A DNA stretch of 33,196 nucleotides from Lachnospiraceae bacterium (GTDB taxonomy: Bacteria; Bacillota; Clostridia; Lachnospirales; Lachnospiraceae): assembly GCA_017548765.1 (NCBI GenBank), contig JAFYZH010000093.1:1-33196 (forward strand). The letters are read 5' to 3'. Position 1 is the stretch's first letter. Each line of letters starts with the position of its first letter. Positions 13,639 to 22,378 of this stretch are shown piece after piece. The position numbers and the translations under genes are program-made. The notes beneath the pieces were generated by a model that did not search any database, had not been told where the DNA came from, and worked only from the letters and a program-made list of their open reading frames with translations.

Positions 13639-14586
13639 ATGGCAGAGACAGTAGTAAAGATCACGAATTTGGTTAAAAGATATAAGGAGCTCATCGCGCT
13701 GGATAATTTCAGCATGGAGATCCAAAAGGGCGAGGTGTTCGGCCTGCTGGGTCCGAACGGTTCGGGTAAGACGACGACCATCAATTGCCTGCTCACCTTA
13801 CTTTCTTACGACAACGGCGAGATCGAGTTGTTCGGGGAGAAGATGACATCGAAGCGCAGCGACCTGAAGGCGCGCATCGGCGTCGTTCCGCAGCAGGTGG
13901 CTGTGTTTGATGAATTGACCGTTTATGATAACATCGATTTCTTCTGCGGTCTGTACATCAAAGACAAAGAGACACGCAAGAAATATGTGGAGGATGCGAT
14001 CGAGTTCGTCGGACTTCAGGAGTTCAAGAAATTCTATCCGAAGAAGTTGTCGGGCGGCCTGCTTCGCCGTTTGAACATCGCCTGCGGCATCGCGCACAAG
14101 CCGGAACTCATAATCTTCGATGAGCCGACAGTCGCGGTCGACCCGCAGTCCAGAAACCGCATCCTGGAAGGCATTTCCCGTTTGAACGAGCAGGGCGCGA
14201 CGATCATCTATACGACCCACTACATGGAGGAAGTCGAGCAGCTGTGCTCGCGCATCCTGATCATGGATCATGGTAAGAAGATCGCGATCGGCACGAAGGA
14301 CGAGCTCAAGGGCATGATCAAAAACACCGAGAGTGTGATCGTGAACGCACACGGCCTCACCCAGGACTTCATCGAGAAGGTGCGTGCCCTGAACCACGTG
14401 TACGACGTGTCCTACCGCGACGATACATTGACCGTAAAGTGCAGCGGCGGCAAGCACAACATCGTACATGTTGTCGATTGCTTCGCGGACAATGAAGTGA
14501 AGTATCAGCAGATCTATTCGATCCTGCCGACACTGAATGAGGTATTTTTGGAGATCACCGGCAAGCAGCTGCGTGACAACGAATAG
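13639..14586 (+). CDS. ABC transporter ATP-binding protein (LnrL/NatA-like)
   Basis: ATG 13639 has AGGAGG upstream; an in-frame ATG at 13558 overlaps the promoter and is rejected. The product is 315 residues with Walker A GPNGSGKT (38-45), Q-loop VVPQQ, signature LSGGLL (137-142, with L where Q is usual), Walker B LIIFDEP (157-163) and the switch His in TTHYMEE. A C-terminal domain of about 90 residues follows (SVIVNAHGL...), as in ABC-2 exporters of drugs or peptides. It is followed by two permeases and a two-component system, the order seen in B. subtilis linearmycin resistance (lnrJKLMN, there with regulators first). The substrate here is not known. Confidence 0.93.
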   Translation: MAETVVKITNLVKRYKELIALDNFSMEIQKGEVFGLLGPNGSGKTTTINCLLTLLSYDNGEIELFGEKMTSKRSDLKARIGVVPQQVAVFDELTVYDNIDFFCGLYIKDKETRKKYVEDAIEFVGLQEFKKFYPKKLSGGLLRRLNIACGIAHKPELIIFDEPTVAVDPQSRNRILEGISRLNEQGATIIYTTHYMEEVEQLCSRILIMDHGKKIAIGTKDELKGMIKNTESVIVNAHGLTQDFIEKVRALNHVYDVSYRDDTLTVKCSGGKHNIVHVVDCFADNEVKYQQIYSILPTLNEVFLEITGKQLRDNE

Positions 14587-14600
14587 AGAGGTGGATAGGT

Positions 14601-15740
14601 ATGTATTTCCGTGTATTTGTCTATCGGATCAAAAAGAACCTGCGGGATCGTGAACTGATCCTCTGGTCGCTTTTGTTCCCCATCGTACTGGGAACGTTGT
14701 TTTATATGGCGCTGGGCTCGATCTATAAGAACGCGGCCGTGGAGACGAAAAGCGTGGCGCTGGTCGGCGGGACGGAGGCGAACACCGAGTTCGTAAAGAC
14801 GACGCTCGAGGGCATCAAGAGTTCCGAAGGGACGGCGATGTTTGAGGTGACCGTGGCAGACGCGGCGGACGAGCAGAAACTGCTGTTTCAGGACGAGGTT
14901 GCCGGCGTGATGGATATCTCGGACATGAGCGACATCCGGTTGCACATCGCGAAGGATGAGGTCGCACAGAATGTCCTGGCGCACGTGATCGGCATTTTCC
15001 GCAGAAACGCAGTGCTGATGCAGAAGGCGGCCGCTGACCCCGCGTCGGCATTGAAGATCATGAACCTGATGACGGAGGACACCGAACTCGTGAAGCAGGT
15101 CAATGCTGCCGGCGAAAATAAGGACCCGTATGTATCGTTCATGTACGCTTTGCTGGCCATGGTCTGCGTGATGGCGTCCAATGCGGGACTTCAGGTTCCT
15201 ATCGACTCCCAGGCGAACATTTCCACACAGGGTGCGCGCGTTTCGGTCACACCCGTGAACCACAGGATGTATGAGCTCGCGAGCCTGCTGGCTGCCTTCC
15301 TGATCCAGACCGTATGCACGATGGTCGGCCTCTTCATGATCGTCGGTGTCTACAAAGTCAACATGGGGTGCAGCATCGGTTTCCTGATCCTGATCTGTAT
15401 ACTGGGAACCATGCTCGGTTGTTCTCTGGGCTTTATGCTGGGACATGTTTCGAAGCTTTCGAAGAGCTCAAAGGAAGCGATTTTGCTTTTGTTTGTAACG
15501 TTCGGCGGTTTTCTGGCCGGCCTCATGTTCGACCGGATGAAGATGATCGTCGAGATGTACTGCCCGATCATCAACCGCATCAATCCCTCCGCCCTCATTC
15601 ACGATGCATTTTACAGCTTGAATATTTTCGGGGTGGGCGAACGTTTTTATCGCTCCATGATCACCATGGTCGTTATGACCATCGTTTTCACGACGATCGG
15701 ACTGGTGATGTCCAGAAGGAGAAGCTATGCAAGTATTTAA
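14601..15740 (+). CDS. ABC-2 type permease, first subunit (LnrM-like)
   Basis: This is a 379-residue membrane protein with ABC-2 permease topology. One helix lies near the N-terminus (about 18-40, RELILWSLLFPIVLGTLFYMAL), then a large extracytoplasmic domain of about 150 residues. Five or six C-terminal helices follow (from about 180: FMYALLAMVCVMASNAG; LAAFLIQTVCTMVGLFMIVG; FLILICILGTMLGCSLGF; ILLLFVTFGGFLAGLMF; MITMVVMTIVFTTIGLVM). The stop overlaps the next permease by 14 bases. It should pair with the second permease to form the channel driven by the upstream ATPase. Confidence 0.9.
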   Translation: MYFRVFVYRIKKNLRDRELILWSLLFPIVLGTLFYMALGSIYKNAAVETKSVALVGGTEANTEFVKTTLEGIKSSEGTAMFEVTVADAADEQKLLFQDEVAGVMDISDMSDIRLHIAKDEVAQNVLAHVIGIFRRNAVLMQKAAADPASALKIMNLMTEDTELVKQVNAAGENKDPYVSFMYALLAMVCVMASNAGLQVPIDSQANISTQGARVSVTPVNHRMYELASLLAAFLIQTVCTMVGLFMIVGVYKVNMGCSIGFLILICILGTMLGCSLGFMLGHVSKLSKSSKEAILLLFVTFGGFLAGLMFDRMKMIVEMYCPIINRINPSALIHDAFYSLNIFGVGERFYRSMITMVVMTIVFTTIGLVMSRRRSYASI

Positions 15741-16908
15741 GATGTTTTTCAAGATACAGAAAAAGTATATGATCCCGGCGATCATCTTCTTCGCGATGGG
15801 CATCCTGATGATCGTGGTCAATTATGAATTTCTGATCAAGAATTCGACCTCCTCTATGAAGGATTTCCAGACCATGAAGATGCCGATCCACCTGACCGAT
15901 GAGGATCACAGCACCGTTTCGGATTACTTTGTCGACTACCTGAAGAAGTATCATAATGTGGACGACAAAACGTATACGAAGGACGTTTTGACCGACCGGT
16001 TATACTACGAGGATATCTCGTCGATCATCACGATCCCGGCAGGCTTTGGTGAAGCATTCCTTTCCGGTGAGACGGGAGAATGCCCGCAGATCCAGAGTGT
16101 GGTCGATGAAGGCATTGCCCACGGACAGATGCTGAACCTGGAGCTGCAGTCGTATTTGAGCAGCATGTACGCGTTCTACCACAGCGGAATGGAGCTTTCG
16201 GAGGCGGCCGCGAAGGCAGAAGAGACGCAGCGTTCGGAAAACTATGTGACCATCGTCGATGAGATCAAAGAGGACGGAACGACGCAGTCTCACAACACCC
16301 AGAGCGTCGGTGGAATCTTGTTTCTTTTCATCCCGTATGTTATAATGAGTTGTGTATTCGGCTCCTTGCTTTCGGCGGTTTTATCCTTTAATGAGACCGA
16401 AAAGAAAAAACGTGAGAATGCATCCGGTTATGCTACCTGGAAGCGCAGTCTGACCCTGGCCTTCGGGTCTTTGGTCTTCGCATTATTCTTCTTCCTCATG
16501 TACGTAGTGGTCCTCGCGATCTTCTGCGGAAGCGAGGCATTTACCAAGATGTGGTTCCTGATGGTGTTGAACCTTCTGGTGTACACGATCGCTACGGTCA
16601 TGATGATGGCGTTTATCGCTGTGATCCCTCTGAAAGCTTCCGTGCTTTCATCGATCGTATCCACGGTCGTATCCCTCGGTTTTGCTTTCCTGGGCGGCAT
16701 TTTCGTTCCGCTGTCCCAGTTGGGTGAAGGTGTCAAAGCTATCGGCCGCTTCCTTCCGACGTACTGGTATGCGACGGCGGTGGACGCGCTGGATAAGGGA
16801 AAAGGCTTTATGGATGTCCTTCCTTACTACGGGATCCAACTGTTGTTCGGAGCAGCGTGCCTGGCCATCGGAATGGCCCTTTCGAAAGCATCGGAGCGTG
16901 CACATTAA
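15727..16908 (+). CDS. ABC-2 type permease, second subunit (LnrN-like)
   Basis: This is a 393-residue paralogue of the preceding permease in topology. An N-terminal helix (about 13-35, YMIPAIIFFAMGILMIVVNYEF) is followed by an extracytoplasmic region to about 195. C-terminal helices include ILFLFIPYVIMSCVFGSLLSAVL, LAFGSLVFALFFFLMYVVVLAIF, LVYTIATVMMMAFIAVIPL and LSSIVSTVVSLGFAFLGGIFVP. It begins inside the end of the previous gene with AGAAGGAG as RBS, so the two permeases are probably made in equal amounts. The kinase gene starts 28 bases later. Confidence 0.9.
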   Translation: MQVFKMFFKIQKKYMIPAIIFFAMGILMIVVNYEFLIKNSTSSMKDFQTMKMPIHLTDEDHSTVSDYFVDYLKKYHNVDDKTYTKDVLTDRLYYEDISSIITIPAGFGEAFLSGETGECPQIQSVVDEGIAHGQMLNLELQSYLSSMYAFYHSGMELSEAAAKAEETQRSENYVTIVDEIKEDGTTQSHNTQSVGGILFLFIPYVIMSCVFGSLLSAVLSFNETEKKKRENASGYATWKRSLTLAFGSLVFALFFFLMYVVVLAIFCGSEAFTKMWFLMVLNLLVYTIATVMMMAFIAVIPLKASVLSSIVSTVVSLGFAFLGGIFVPLSQLGEGVKAIGRFLPTYWYATAVDALDKGKGFMDVLPYYGIQLLFGAACLAIGMALSKASERAH

Positions 16909-16936
16909 TTTGTTTTGAACGTAAGGACATGTGTCT

Positions 16937-18121
16937 ATGAAGCAGCTGGCAGATAAGATCATACTGTTTCTTTTATCGGTATTTGCCATGCAGGTCTGCC
17001 TGCATGGCAGATACCTTGTTGCCGTTATTTACGCGGTGATCATGTATGCTGCGATCTGTTTCCGTTTCAATATATCGGAGGATGACGACCAGAAGATACG
17101 CCGGACGCTTCAGACGGCCTTCCAGTGTGTCAGTGCGGTGCTTTCGGCTGCGATCTGCGGCGGCATCAGCGCGGCGCCCATGCTTTTGTATGACATGACC
17201 GCCTGCAAAAACTATCTCGCGATCGGCGTTTTGGGCACGGCTCATGCGATCGGACTGGCGACGTATTATCAGGAATTGTTGCCGACGGATACGACGTATT
17301 GGAACCAGATCCTGTTTTTCTCCTATCTGGCGATCTTGTGTATCCTTTCCGTGTTTTTTGCCATTCGGACGGCACGGTATGAACGCCTGAAGACACAACT
17401 GATCCACCTGCGCGACCGCGACCACATAAAGCAGGAGAAACTGCGGGAGCAGACGAACCAGGTGCTGGAAGCGAAAGACCAGGAGATCTACACGGCACAG
17501 CTGGCGGAACGAAACCGCATTGCCCGTGAGATCCACGACAACGTCGGTCACATGCTGACGCGCGGGATCCTGCAGGTCGGCGCCATGATGACCGTCCATA
17601 AGGATGAACCGGTCGCCGATGAGCTCGCGATGCTACGGGAGACGCTGGACACGGCCATGACAAACATCCGGACCAGCGTGCACGACCTGCACGACGAGTC
17701 GGTGGATCTGAATTTCGCGCTGGAGCAGATGGTGAAGCCGCTGCACGAGCGCTTTAAAGTACATTACGAGGTCAATGTCGAGACGCGGGTGCCGCGGAAT
17801 ATCAAATATGCGGTCATCGGCATCGCGAAGGAGGCGGTCTCCAACGTGATCAAACACAGCAAAAACGATTGTGTCGATCTCACGTTCAATGAGCATCCGT
17901 CGCTGTTTCAGCTGGTCGTTCACGACTATCCGGAGCACGAAACGGCGGAGACGGCCGTGAAAAACATGACCCATGAGGAAGTCACCGGGCAGGATGACGT
18001 GGGCATCGGCCTGTCGAACATCGAGGCGCGCGTAGCCGGCGTCGGCGGCTATGTGAACATCACGCGCGAGCATGGTTTCCGGGTATTCGTAACGATCCCG
18101 AAACCGAAGGAGGAAGCATGA
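16937..18121 (+). CDS. Sensor histidine kinase, NarL-type (HisKA_3)
   Basis: ATG 16937 is chosen because AAGGAC (16923-16928) gives good spacing; a GTG at 16931 would be too close. The product is 394 residues. About 145 N-terminal residues form four or five membrane helices with short loops, so it may sense its signal within the membrane, as proposed for kinases paired with lipid-acting drug exporters. A coiled linker follows, then the HisKA_3 dimerisation box with His200 (ERNRIAREIHDNVGH). The HATPase domain shows the N-box (KEAVSNVIKHS) and a G-box (DDVGIGLSNIEARV). The end overlaps the regulator gene by four bases (ATGA). Confidence 0.92.
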   Translation: MKQLADKIILFLLSVFAMQVCLHGRYLVAVIYAVIMYAAICFRFNISEDDDQKIRRTLQTAFQCVSAVLSAAICGGISAAPMLLYDMTACKNYLAIGVLGTAHAIGLATYYQELLPTDTTYWNQILFFSYLAILCILSVFFAIRTARYERLKTQLIHLRDRDHIKQEKLREQTNQVLEAKDQEIYTAQLAERNRIAREIHDNVGHMLTRGILQVGAMMTVHKDEPVADELAMLRETLDTAMTNIRTSVHDLHDESVDLNFALEQMVKPLHERFKVHYEVNVETRVPRNIKYAVIGIAKEAVSNVIKHSKNDCVDLTFNEHPSLFQLVVHDYPEHETAETAVKNMTHEEVTGQDDVGIGLSNIEARVAGVGGYVNITREHGFRVFVTIPKPKEEA

Positions 18122-18762
18122 ATATACTGGTTGTGGATGATGATAAACTGGTGGCGATGTCGCTGCGCATGATCATCGAGGCCGACCCGGATATGACCGT
18201 GGTCGACGTCGGATACAGCGCGGCCGATGCGATCCGCCTGTATAAGAAGCATTTGCCGGATGTGCTTTTGATGGATATCCGGATGGCAGACCGGACCGGG
18301 CTGTCGGCGGGAGCGGAGATCCGCGAGAAATATCCGAACGCGAAGATCCTCTTTCTGACCACGTTTAATGACGACGAGTACATCGTGAAGGCGCTGTCCA
18401 TCGGCGCGCGAGGCTACATCATCAAGCAGGATTTCGAGTCGATCATCCCTGCGTTGAAGGCGGTGCAGGAGGGACAGACGGTGTTCGGAAGCGATGTCGT
18501 CGGACGCCTGCCGTCCATGATCCGCCCCGAAAAGCAGGAGGGCTTCGATCCCGAGGCCTTTGGGCTTTCGGACCAGGAGGCGGAGGTCATGCGCCTCGTA
18601 AGCTGCGGCCTTAGTAACCGTGAGATCGCGGATAAACTGTGCCTCTCCGAGGGCACCGTCCGGAACTACATCAGCAACATTTTAGCAAAACTGAACCTGC
18701 GGGATCGCACGAATCTGGCGATCTTTTACCTGACCGGCGGGAAGCCTGCCAGAGCAGACTGA
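18118..18762 (+). CDS. Response regulator, NarL/LuxR family
   Basis: This is a 214-residue protein with a receiver domain (acidic pocket DDD at 7-9, phospho-acceptor Asp53 in LMDIRM, Thr81/82, Lys103) and a LuxR-type helix-turn-helix at about 147-205 (LSDQEAEVMRLVSCGLSNREIADKL...GTVRNYISNILAKL). It is translationally coupled to the kinase. It most likely controls the ABC transporter genes upstream in the same operon. The palindrome at 13505-13548 is a candidate target, though that is inference. Confidence 0.95.
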   Translation: MNILVVDDDKLVAMSLRMIIEADPDMTVVDVGYSAADAIRLYKKHLPDVLLMDIRMADRTGLSAGAEIREKYPNAKILFLTTFNDDEYIVKALSIGARGYIIKQDFESIIPALKAVQEGQTVFGSDVVGRLPSMIRPEKQEGFDPEAFGLSDQEAEVMRLVSCGLSNREIADKLCLSEGTVRNYISNILAKLNLRDRTNLAIFYLTGGKPARAD

Positions 18763-18789
18763 AAAAACGGGCTTAGGCCCGCTTTTTTT
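18762..18789 (+). terminator. Rho-independent terminator after the two-component system
   Basis: CGGGC-TTAG-GCCCG is preceded by six A and followed after one C by seven T, immediately after the response regulator stop. The A and T tracts extend the stem. Confidence 0.93.
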
Positions 18790-18824
18790 GTGTTTTTTTT
18801 CGCCTGAAAACAGCAAAATTTGAC

Positions 18825-18861
18825 TTGCTTTATTGACAGGTCGCGTATATAATGGTATGTG
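18825..18861 (+). promoter_or_regulatory. Overlapping promoters of the decarboxylase operon
   Basis: A perfect TATAAT (18848-18853) is 17 bases from TTGCTT (18825-18830). A consensus TTGACA (18833-18838) is 17 bases from TATGTG (18856-18861). The two candidates are offset by eight bases and would give starts near 18860 and 18868. The leader to ATG 18911 is about 45 bases. Confidence 0.7.
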
Positions 18862-18910
18862 GTTAAATTTGTTTTTTTAACAGTACTACATTTATGGAGG
18901 GCTGATAGCA

Positions 18911-20371
18911 ATGAGCAACACAGCACAGACCCAGGCGGGTAAGCGTATTTTATCGCTGCTCGATCAGGGGAGTTTTGTTGAGATCGGCGGACGTGTGACC
19001 GCGCGTAATACCGATTTCAATCTTCAAAACAAAGAGTTGCCGTCCGATGGCGTTATCACCGGTTACGGCACGATCAATGAAAGTCTGGTATATGTTTACA
19101 GCCAGGATGCAAGCGTACTCGGCGGTTCCATCGGCGAGATGCATGCGAAGAAGATCGTGAAGTTATACGACCTTGCAATGAAAACGGGCGCGCCCGTGAT
19201 CGGTTTGGTCGACTGCGCAGGTCTTCGTATTCAGGAAGCGACGGACGCCCTGAATGCATTCGGCGAGGTTTACATGAGCCAGGTCTTGGCATCGGGAGCG
19301 GTACCTCAGATCACCGCGATCTTCGGTACCTGCGGCGGCGGCCTCGCGCTCGTTCCTGCACTTACCGATTTTACTTTTATGGAGGAGAAAACGGCGAAGC
19401 TGTTCGTGAACTCGCCGAATACCCTCGACGGAAACATCATTTCCAAGTGTGACACATCTTCCGCTGATTTCCAGTCGAAGGAAGCAGGTCTTGTAGACGG
19501 CGTCGGAAGCGAAGACGATGTGCTCGCACAGATCCGTACTTTGATCAGCATCCTCCCCTCAAATTATGAGGACGATATGTCATATACAGAGTGCACGGAT
19601 GACTTAAACCGCCTTTGCGACGGCATCGAAGCAGGAGCGAAGGACGCAGCTTATGTTCTTTCCGTGATCTCCGACGATAATTTCTTCTTCGAGACGAAGA
19701 AAGAATACGCAAAAGAAATGGTTACAGGATTTATCCGTATCAACGGAGCGACCATCGGTGCGGTAGCGAACCGCAGTGAGCGCTTCGGAGCGAACGACGC
19801 GGTAGAGCAGGAGGTCGAGAAGTTCGATACCACATTGACCGCACAGGGTTGTGAGAAGGCAGCCGCATTCGTTCGTTTCTGTGATTCGTTCGGTATCCCG
19901 GTACTGACCCTGACCAGCGTGACCGGTTTCAAGGCTACGACCTGTCAGGAGAAGAAGATCGCGAAGGCTGCAGCGGCGCTTGCAAGTGCATTTGCCGATG
20001 CAACTGTACCGAAGGTAAACATCGTGATCGGACCGGCGTATGGAACCGCTTACAATGTTATGAACTCTAAGGCGCTCGGCGCTGATCTGGTATATGCATG
20101 GCCGCAGGCCAGCATTGGCCTGATGGATGCGAAGGCAGCCGTTAAGATCATGTATGCGGACGAGATCGCGAAGGGCAATGGAGCCGACGTGATCGCACAG
20201 CGTTCCGCTGAATACGAAGCTTTGCAGAATGGTGCGGTCTCCGCTGCAAAGAGAGGTTATGTTGATGATATCATCGAGCCGGTAGAGACTCGTCAGTATG
20301 TAGCGGCTGCTTATGAACTTCTGTTCACGAAGCGCGAGGATCGTCCCGCGAAGAAGCACGGCGCTAGATAA
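18911..20371 (+). CDS. mmdA: Acyl-CoA carboxyltransferase subunit (methylmalonyl-CoA decarboxylase alpha-like)
   Basis: This is a 486-residue protein of the carboxyl transferase (crotonase-fold) superfamily: MmdA, PccB and the transcarboxylase 12S subunit. Oxyanion-hole segments typical of the family are visible in both halves: LVDCAGLRIQEA...FGTCGGGLALVPALTDFTFM in the N-half, and VTGFKAT...IVIGPAYGTAYNVMNSKALGADLVYAWPQASIGLMDAKAAVKIMYADE in the C-half. It moves a carboxyl group between an acyl-CoA and biotin. The N-half reads GGGLALVP where relatives usually have GGAVYSP, so the acyl-CoA is uncertain; methylmalonyl-CoA is the default guess. It is first in an operon with gamma, biotin carrier, beta and OadA-type subunits. 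RBS is GGAGGG. Confidence 0.88.
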   Translation: MSNTAQTQAGKRILSLLDQGSFVEIGGRVTARNTDFNLQNKELPSDGVITGYGTINESLVYVYSQDASVLGGSIGEMHAKKIVKLYDLAMKTGAPVIGLVDCAGLRIQEATDALNAFGEVYMSQVLASGAVPQITAIFGTCGGGLALVPALTDFTFMEEKTAKLFVNSPNTLDGNIISKCDTSSADFQSKEAGLVDGVGSEDDVLAQIRTLISILPSNYEDDMSYTECTDDLNRLCDGIEAGAKDAAYVLSVISDDNFFFETKKEYAKEMVTGFIRINGATIGAVANRSERFGANDAVEQEVEKFDTTLTAQGCEKAAAFVRFCDSFGIPVLTLTSVTGFKATTCQEKKIAKAAAALASAFADATVPKVNIVIGPAYGTAYNVMNSKALGADLVYAWPQASIGLMDAKAAVKIMYADEIAKGNGADVIAQRSAEYEALQNGAVSAAKRGYVDDIIEPVETRQYVAAAYELLFTKREDRPAKKHGAR

Positions 20372-20385
20372 GGGAGGCACTGTCT

Positions 20386-20742
20386 ATGGTATACACATAT
20401 TTGGCAGCGGCTGCGGAAACATCCGGATTTGATCTGGCGGAAGCGCTTCGTAACACTGCAGTAGGTATGGGCACCGTTTTCGTGATCCTGATCCTGCTGA
20501 GCGGTGTGATCGCCCTGTTCCGGTTCATCCCCAACACGGATAAAAAGCCGGCAGCGAAGGTAGCTCCGGTGAAGGCAGCTCCGGTCGTAACGCCGGCAGC
20601 TCCGGAAACTGTAGAGGATGATACCCAGCTGATCGCCGTTATCACGGCAGCGATCGCCGCATCGATGGGGACCACATCCACGAACGGTTTCGTCGTTCGT
20701 TCGGTCCGCAGAGTCGGCGACAGTCGTTGGAAGAAGTCATAA
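20386..20742 (+). CDS. oadG: OadG/MmdD-like gamma subunit of a Na+-pumping decarboxylase
   Basis: This is a 118-residue protein with one membrane helix (about 23-46, NTAVGMGTVFVILILLSGVIALFRFI), a Lys/Ala/Pro linker and a short C-terminal domain ending SVRRVGDSRWKKS. That layout and ending are typical of OadG/MmdD subunits, which tether the carboxyltransferase to the beta pump and help assembly. Position between the carboxyltransferase and the biotin carrier supports the call. The sequence is short and poorly conserved, so identification rests on topology, the C-terminal motif and context. Confidence 0.85.
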   Translation: MVYTYLAAAAETSGFDLAEALRNTAVGMGTVFVILILLSGVIALFRFIPNTDKKPAAKVAPVKAAPVVTPAAPETVEDDTQLIAVITAAIAASMGTTSTNGFVVRSVRRVGDSRWKKS

Positions 20743-20766
20743 TTATACAAGGAGAATAGAATTATC

Positions 20767-21162
20767 ATGAAGAACTATATCATCACCGTTAATGGTGTAT
20801 CTTATGAGGTATCTGTAGAAGAGACCGGCGCTACAAGCGCTCCCGCAGCAGCACCTGCGAAGGCAGCAGCTCCCGTGAAGGCAGCGGCTCCCGCAGCACC
20901 CGCAGCTCCCGCTAAGGCAGCAGCTCCCGCTGCAGCAGCAGGCGCAGGCTCGATCAAAGTCGCAGCCGGCGCAGCAGGTAAGATCTTTAAGATCGAAGCA
21001 AGTGTAGGCGCCTCCGTTAAGAAGGGCGACGCTGTCATCATTCTGGAAGCCATGAAGATGGAGATCCCGGTTGTTGCTCCCGAGGATGGAACCGTGGCAT
21101 CTATCGACTGTGCAGTCGGCGATATGGTGGAAGCAGGCGCAACTCTCGCCACTTTGAACTAA
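20767..21162 (+). CDS. Biotin carboxyl carrier protein (decarboxylase / transcarboxylase 1.3S-like)
   Basis: This is a 131-residue protein: a short N-terminal strand region, a flexible Ala/Pro/Lys linker (about 24-60), then a biotinyl domain (61-131). The biotin acceptor is Lys97 in EAMKMEIPV. It shuttles carboxyl groups from a carboxyltransferase to the Na+ pump or to a second carboxyltransferase. It is the only biotin domain in the operon. A 7-bp hairpin follows it before the beta-subunit gene. Confidence 0.95.
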   Translation: MKNYIITVNGVSYEVSVEETGATSAPAAAPAKAAAPVKAAAPAAPAAPAKAAAPAAAAGAGSIKVAAGAAGKIFKIEASVGASVKKGDAVIILEAMKMEIPVVAPEDGTVASIDCAVGDMVEAGATLATLN

Positions 21163-21172
21163 TAAAATGGAC

Positions 21173-21191
21173 CCGTCACGAGGTGTGACGG
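21173..21191. other. Intercistronic hairpin in the decarboxylase operon
   Basis: CCGTCAC-GAGGT-GTGACGG is a perfect 7-bp stem 10 bases after the carrier stop and about 10 bases before the RBS of the beta subunit. There is no T-run. It may help make more carrier than membrane subunit by stabilising the upstream mRNA; that role is inference. Confidence 0.55.
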
Positions 21192-21206
21192 AATACGGAG
21201 GTTATC

Positions 21207-22361
21207 ATGGTTGAAATAATCGAGAACCTCCTGCGTCAGACGGCCTTTTACAACCTGACATGGGGTAACTATGTAATGATCCTGGTTGCGTGCATACTTT
21301 TGTTCTGCGCGATCAAATTACAGTATGAGCCTTTGCTCCTGATCCCCATTTCGTTCGGTATGTTGCTGGTAAATATCTATCCGGGTATTTCGGCAGAACC
21401 GGTCACGGATGCAAACGGCGTCGAGACGGCGGCAGGTGGTTTATTATATTACTTCTTCAAACTGGATGAGTGGGCGATCCTGCCTTCCCTCATCTTCATG
21501 GGCGTCGGTGCCATGACGGACTTCGGTCCCCTGATCGCCAATCCTATGAGTTTCTTCTTAGGAGCGGCAGCGCAGTTCGGTATCTACGCAGCATATTTCA
21601 TCGCTTTGGCGATGGGCTTCAACGGTATGGAGGCCGCAGCGATCTCCATCATCGGCGGAGCGGATGGTCCTACATCCATTTTCCTGGCAGGTAAGTTGGG
21701 ACAGACGAACCTGATGGGTCCGATCGCGGTTGCGGCATATTCCTATATGTCACTGGTTCCGATCATTCAGCCGCCGATCATGAAACTGTTCACAACAGAG
21801 AAAGAACGTAAGATCAAGATGGATCAGCTCCGTCACGTTTCCAAACTGGAGAAGATCCTGTTCCCGATCATCGTTACGATCGTTATCTGTATGATCCTTC
21901 CCACAACGGCTCCTCTGGTAGGTATGCTGATGTTGGGTAACCTGTTTAAGGAGTGCGGCGTCGTTCGTCAGCTTACCGAAACCGCTTCCAATGCGCTGAT
22001 GTACATCGTAGTTATCCTGCTGGGTACTTCCGTAGGTGCAACGACCAGCGCAGAGAAATTCCTGCAGGTGACCACACTTAAGATCGTTGTACTCGGTCTG
22101 GTCGCATTTGCGTTCGGTACATGGGCCGGCGTTATGTTCGGTAAACTCATGTGCGTACTGACGCATGGAAAGATCAATCCTCTCATCGGATCCGCCGGTG
22201 TATCCGCGGTGCCGATGGCGGCGCGTGTTTCGCAGAAGGTCGGCGCGGAAGCAGATCCGACGAACTTCCTGCTCATGCATGCGATGGGCCCCAACGTAGC
22301 CGGCGTTATCGGTACAGCCGTGGCGGCGGGTACCTTCATGGCTATCTTTGGTAAGTTTTGA
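21207..22361 (+). CDS. oadB: Na+-translocating decarboxylase beta subunit
   Basis: This is a 384-residue polytopic membrane protein of the OadB/MmdB/GcdB family, which decarboxylates carboxybiotin and exports Na+. The conserved core is clear: GVGAMTDFGPLIANP, the AQFGIY region, and GGADGPTSIF with Asp153, whose counterpart in OadB is essential for Na+ transport. A second conserved region occurs near the end (GSAGVSAVPMAARVSQKVG...NFLLMHAMGPNVAGVIGTAVAAG). Length and hydropathy are normal. RBS is GGAGG. It needs the carrier and carboxyltransferase encoded on both sides. Confidence 0.97.
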   Translation: MVEIIENLLRQTAFYNLTWGNYVMILVACILLFCAIKLQYEPLLLIPISFGMLLVNIYPGISAEPVTDANGVETAAGGLLYYFFKLDEWAILPSLIFMGVGAMTDFGPLIANPMSFFLGAAAQFGIYAAYFIALAMGFNGMEAAAISIIGGADGPTSIFLAGKLGQTNLMGPIAVAAYSYMSLVPIIQPPIMKLFTTEKERKIKMDQLRHVSKLEKILFPIIVTIVICMILPTTAPLVGMLMLGNLFKECGVVRQLTETASNALMYIVVILLGTSVGATTSAEKFLQVTTLKIVVLGLVAFAFGTWAGVMFGKLMCVLTHGKINPLIGSAGVSAVPMAARVSQKVGAEADPTNFLLMHAMGPNVAGVIGTAVAAGTFMAIFGKF

Positions 22362-22378
22362 TTAGAAGGAGAAATAAA

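Noticed and set aside
13639-18762. Bacteriocin biosynthesis cluster around the ABC cassette
   Set aside because: No precursor peptide, leader peptidase or modification enzyme is visible, so only resistance/export is supported.
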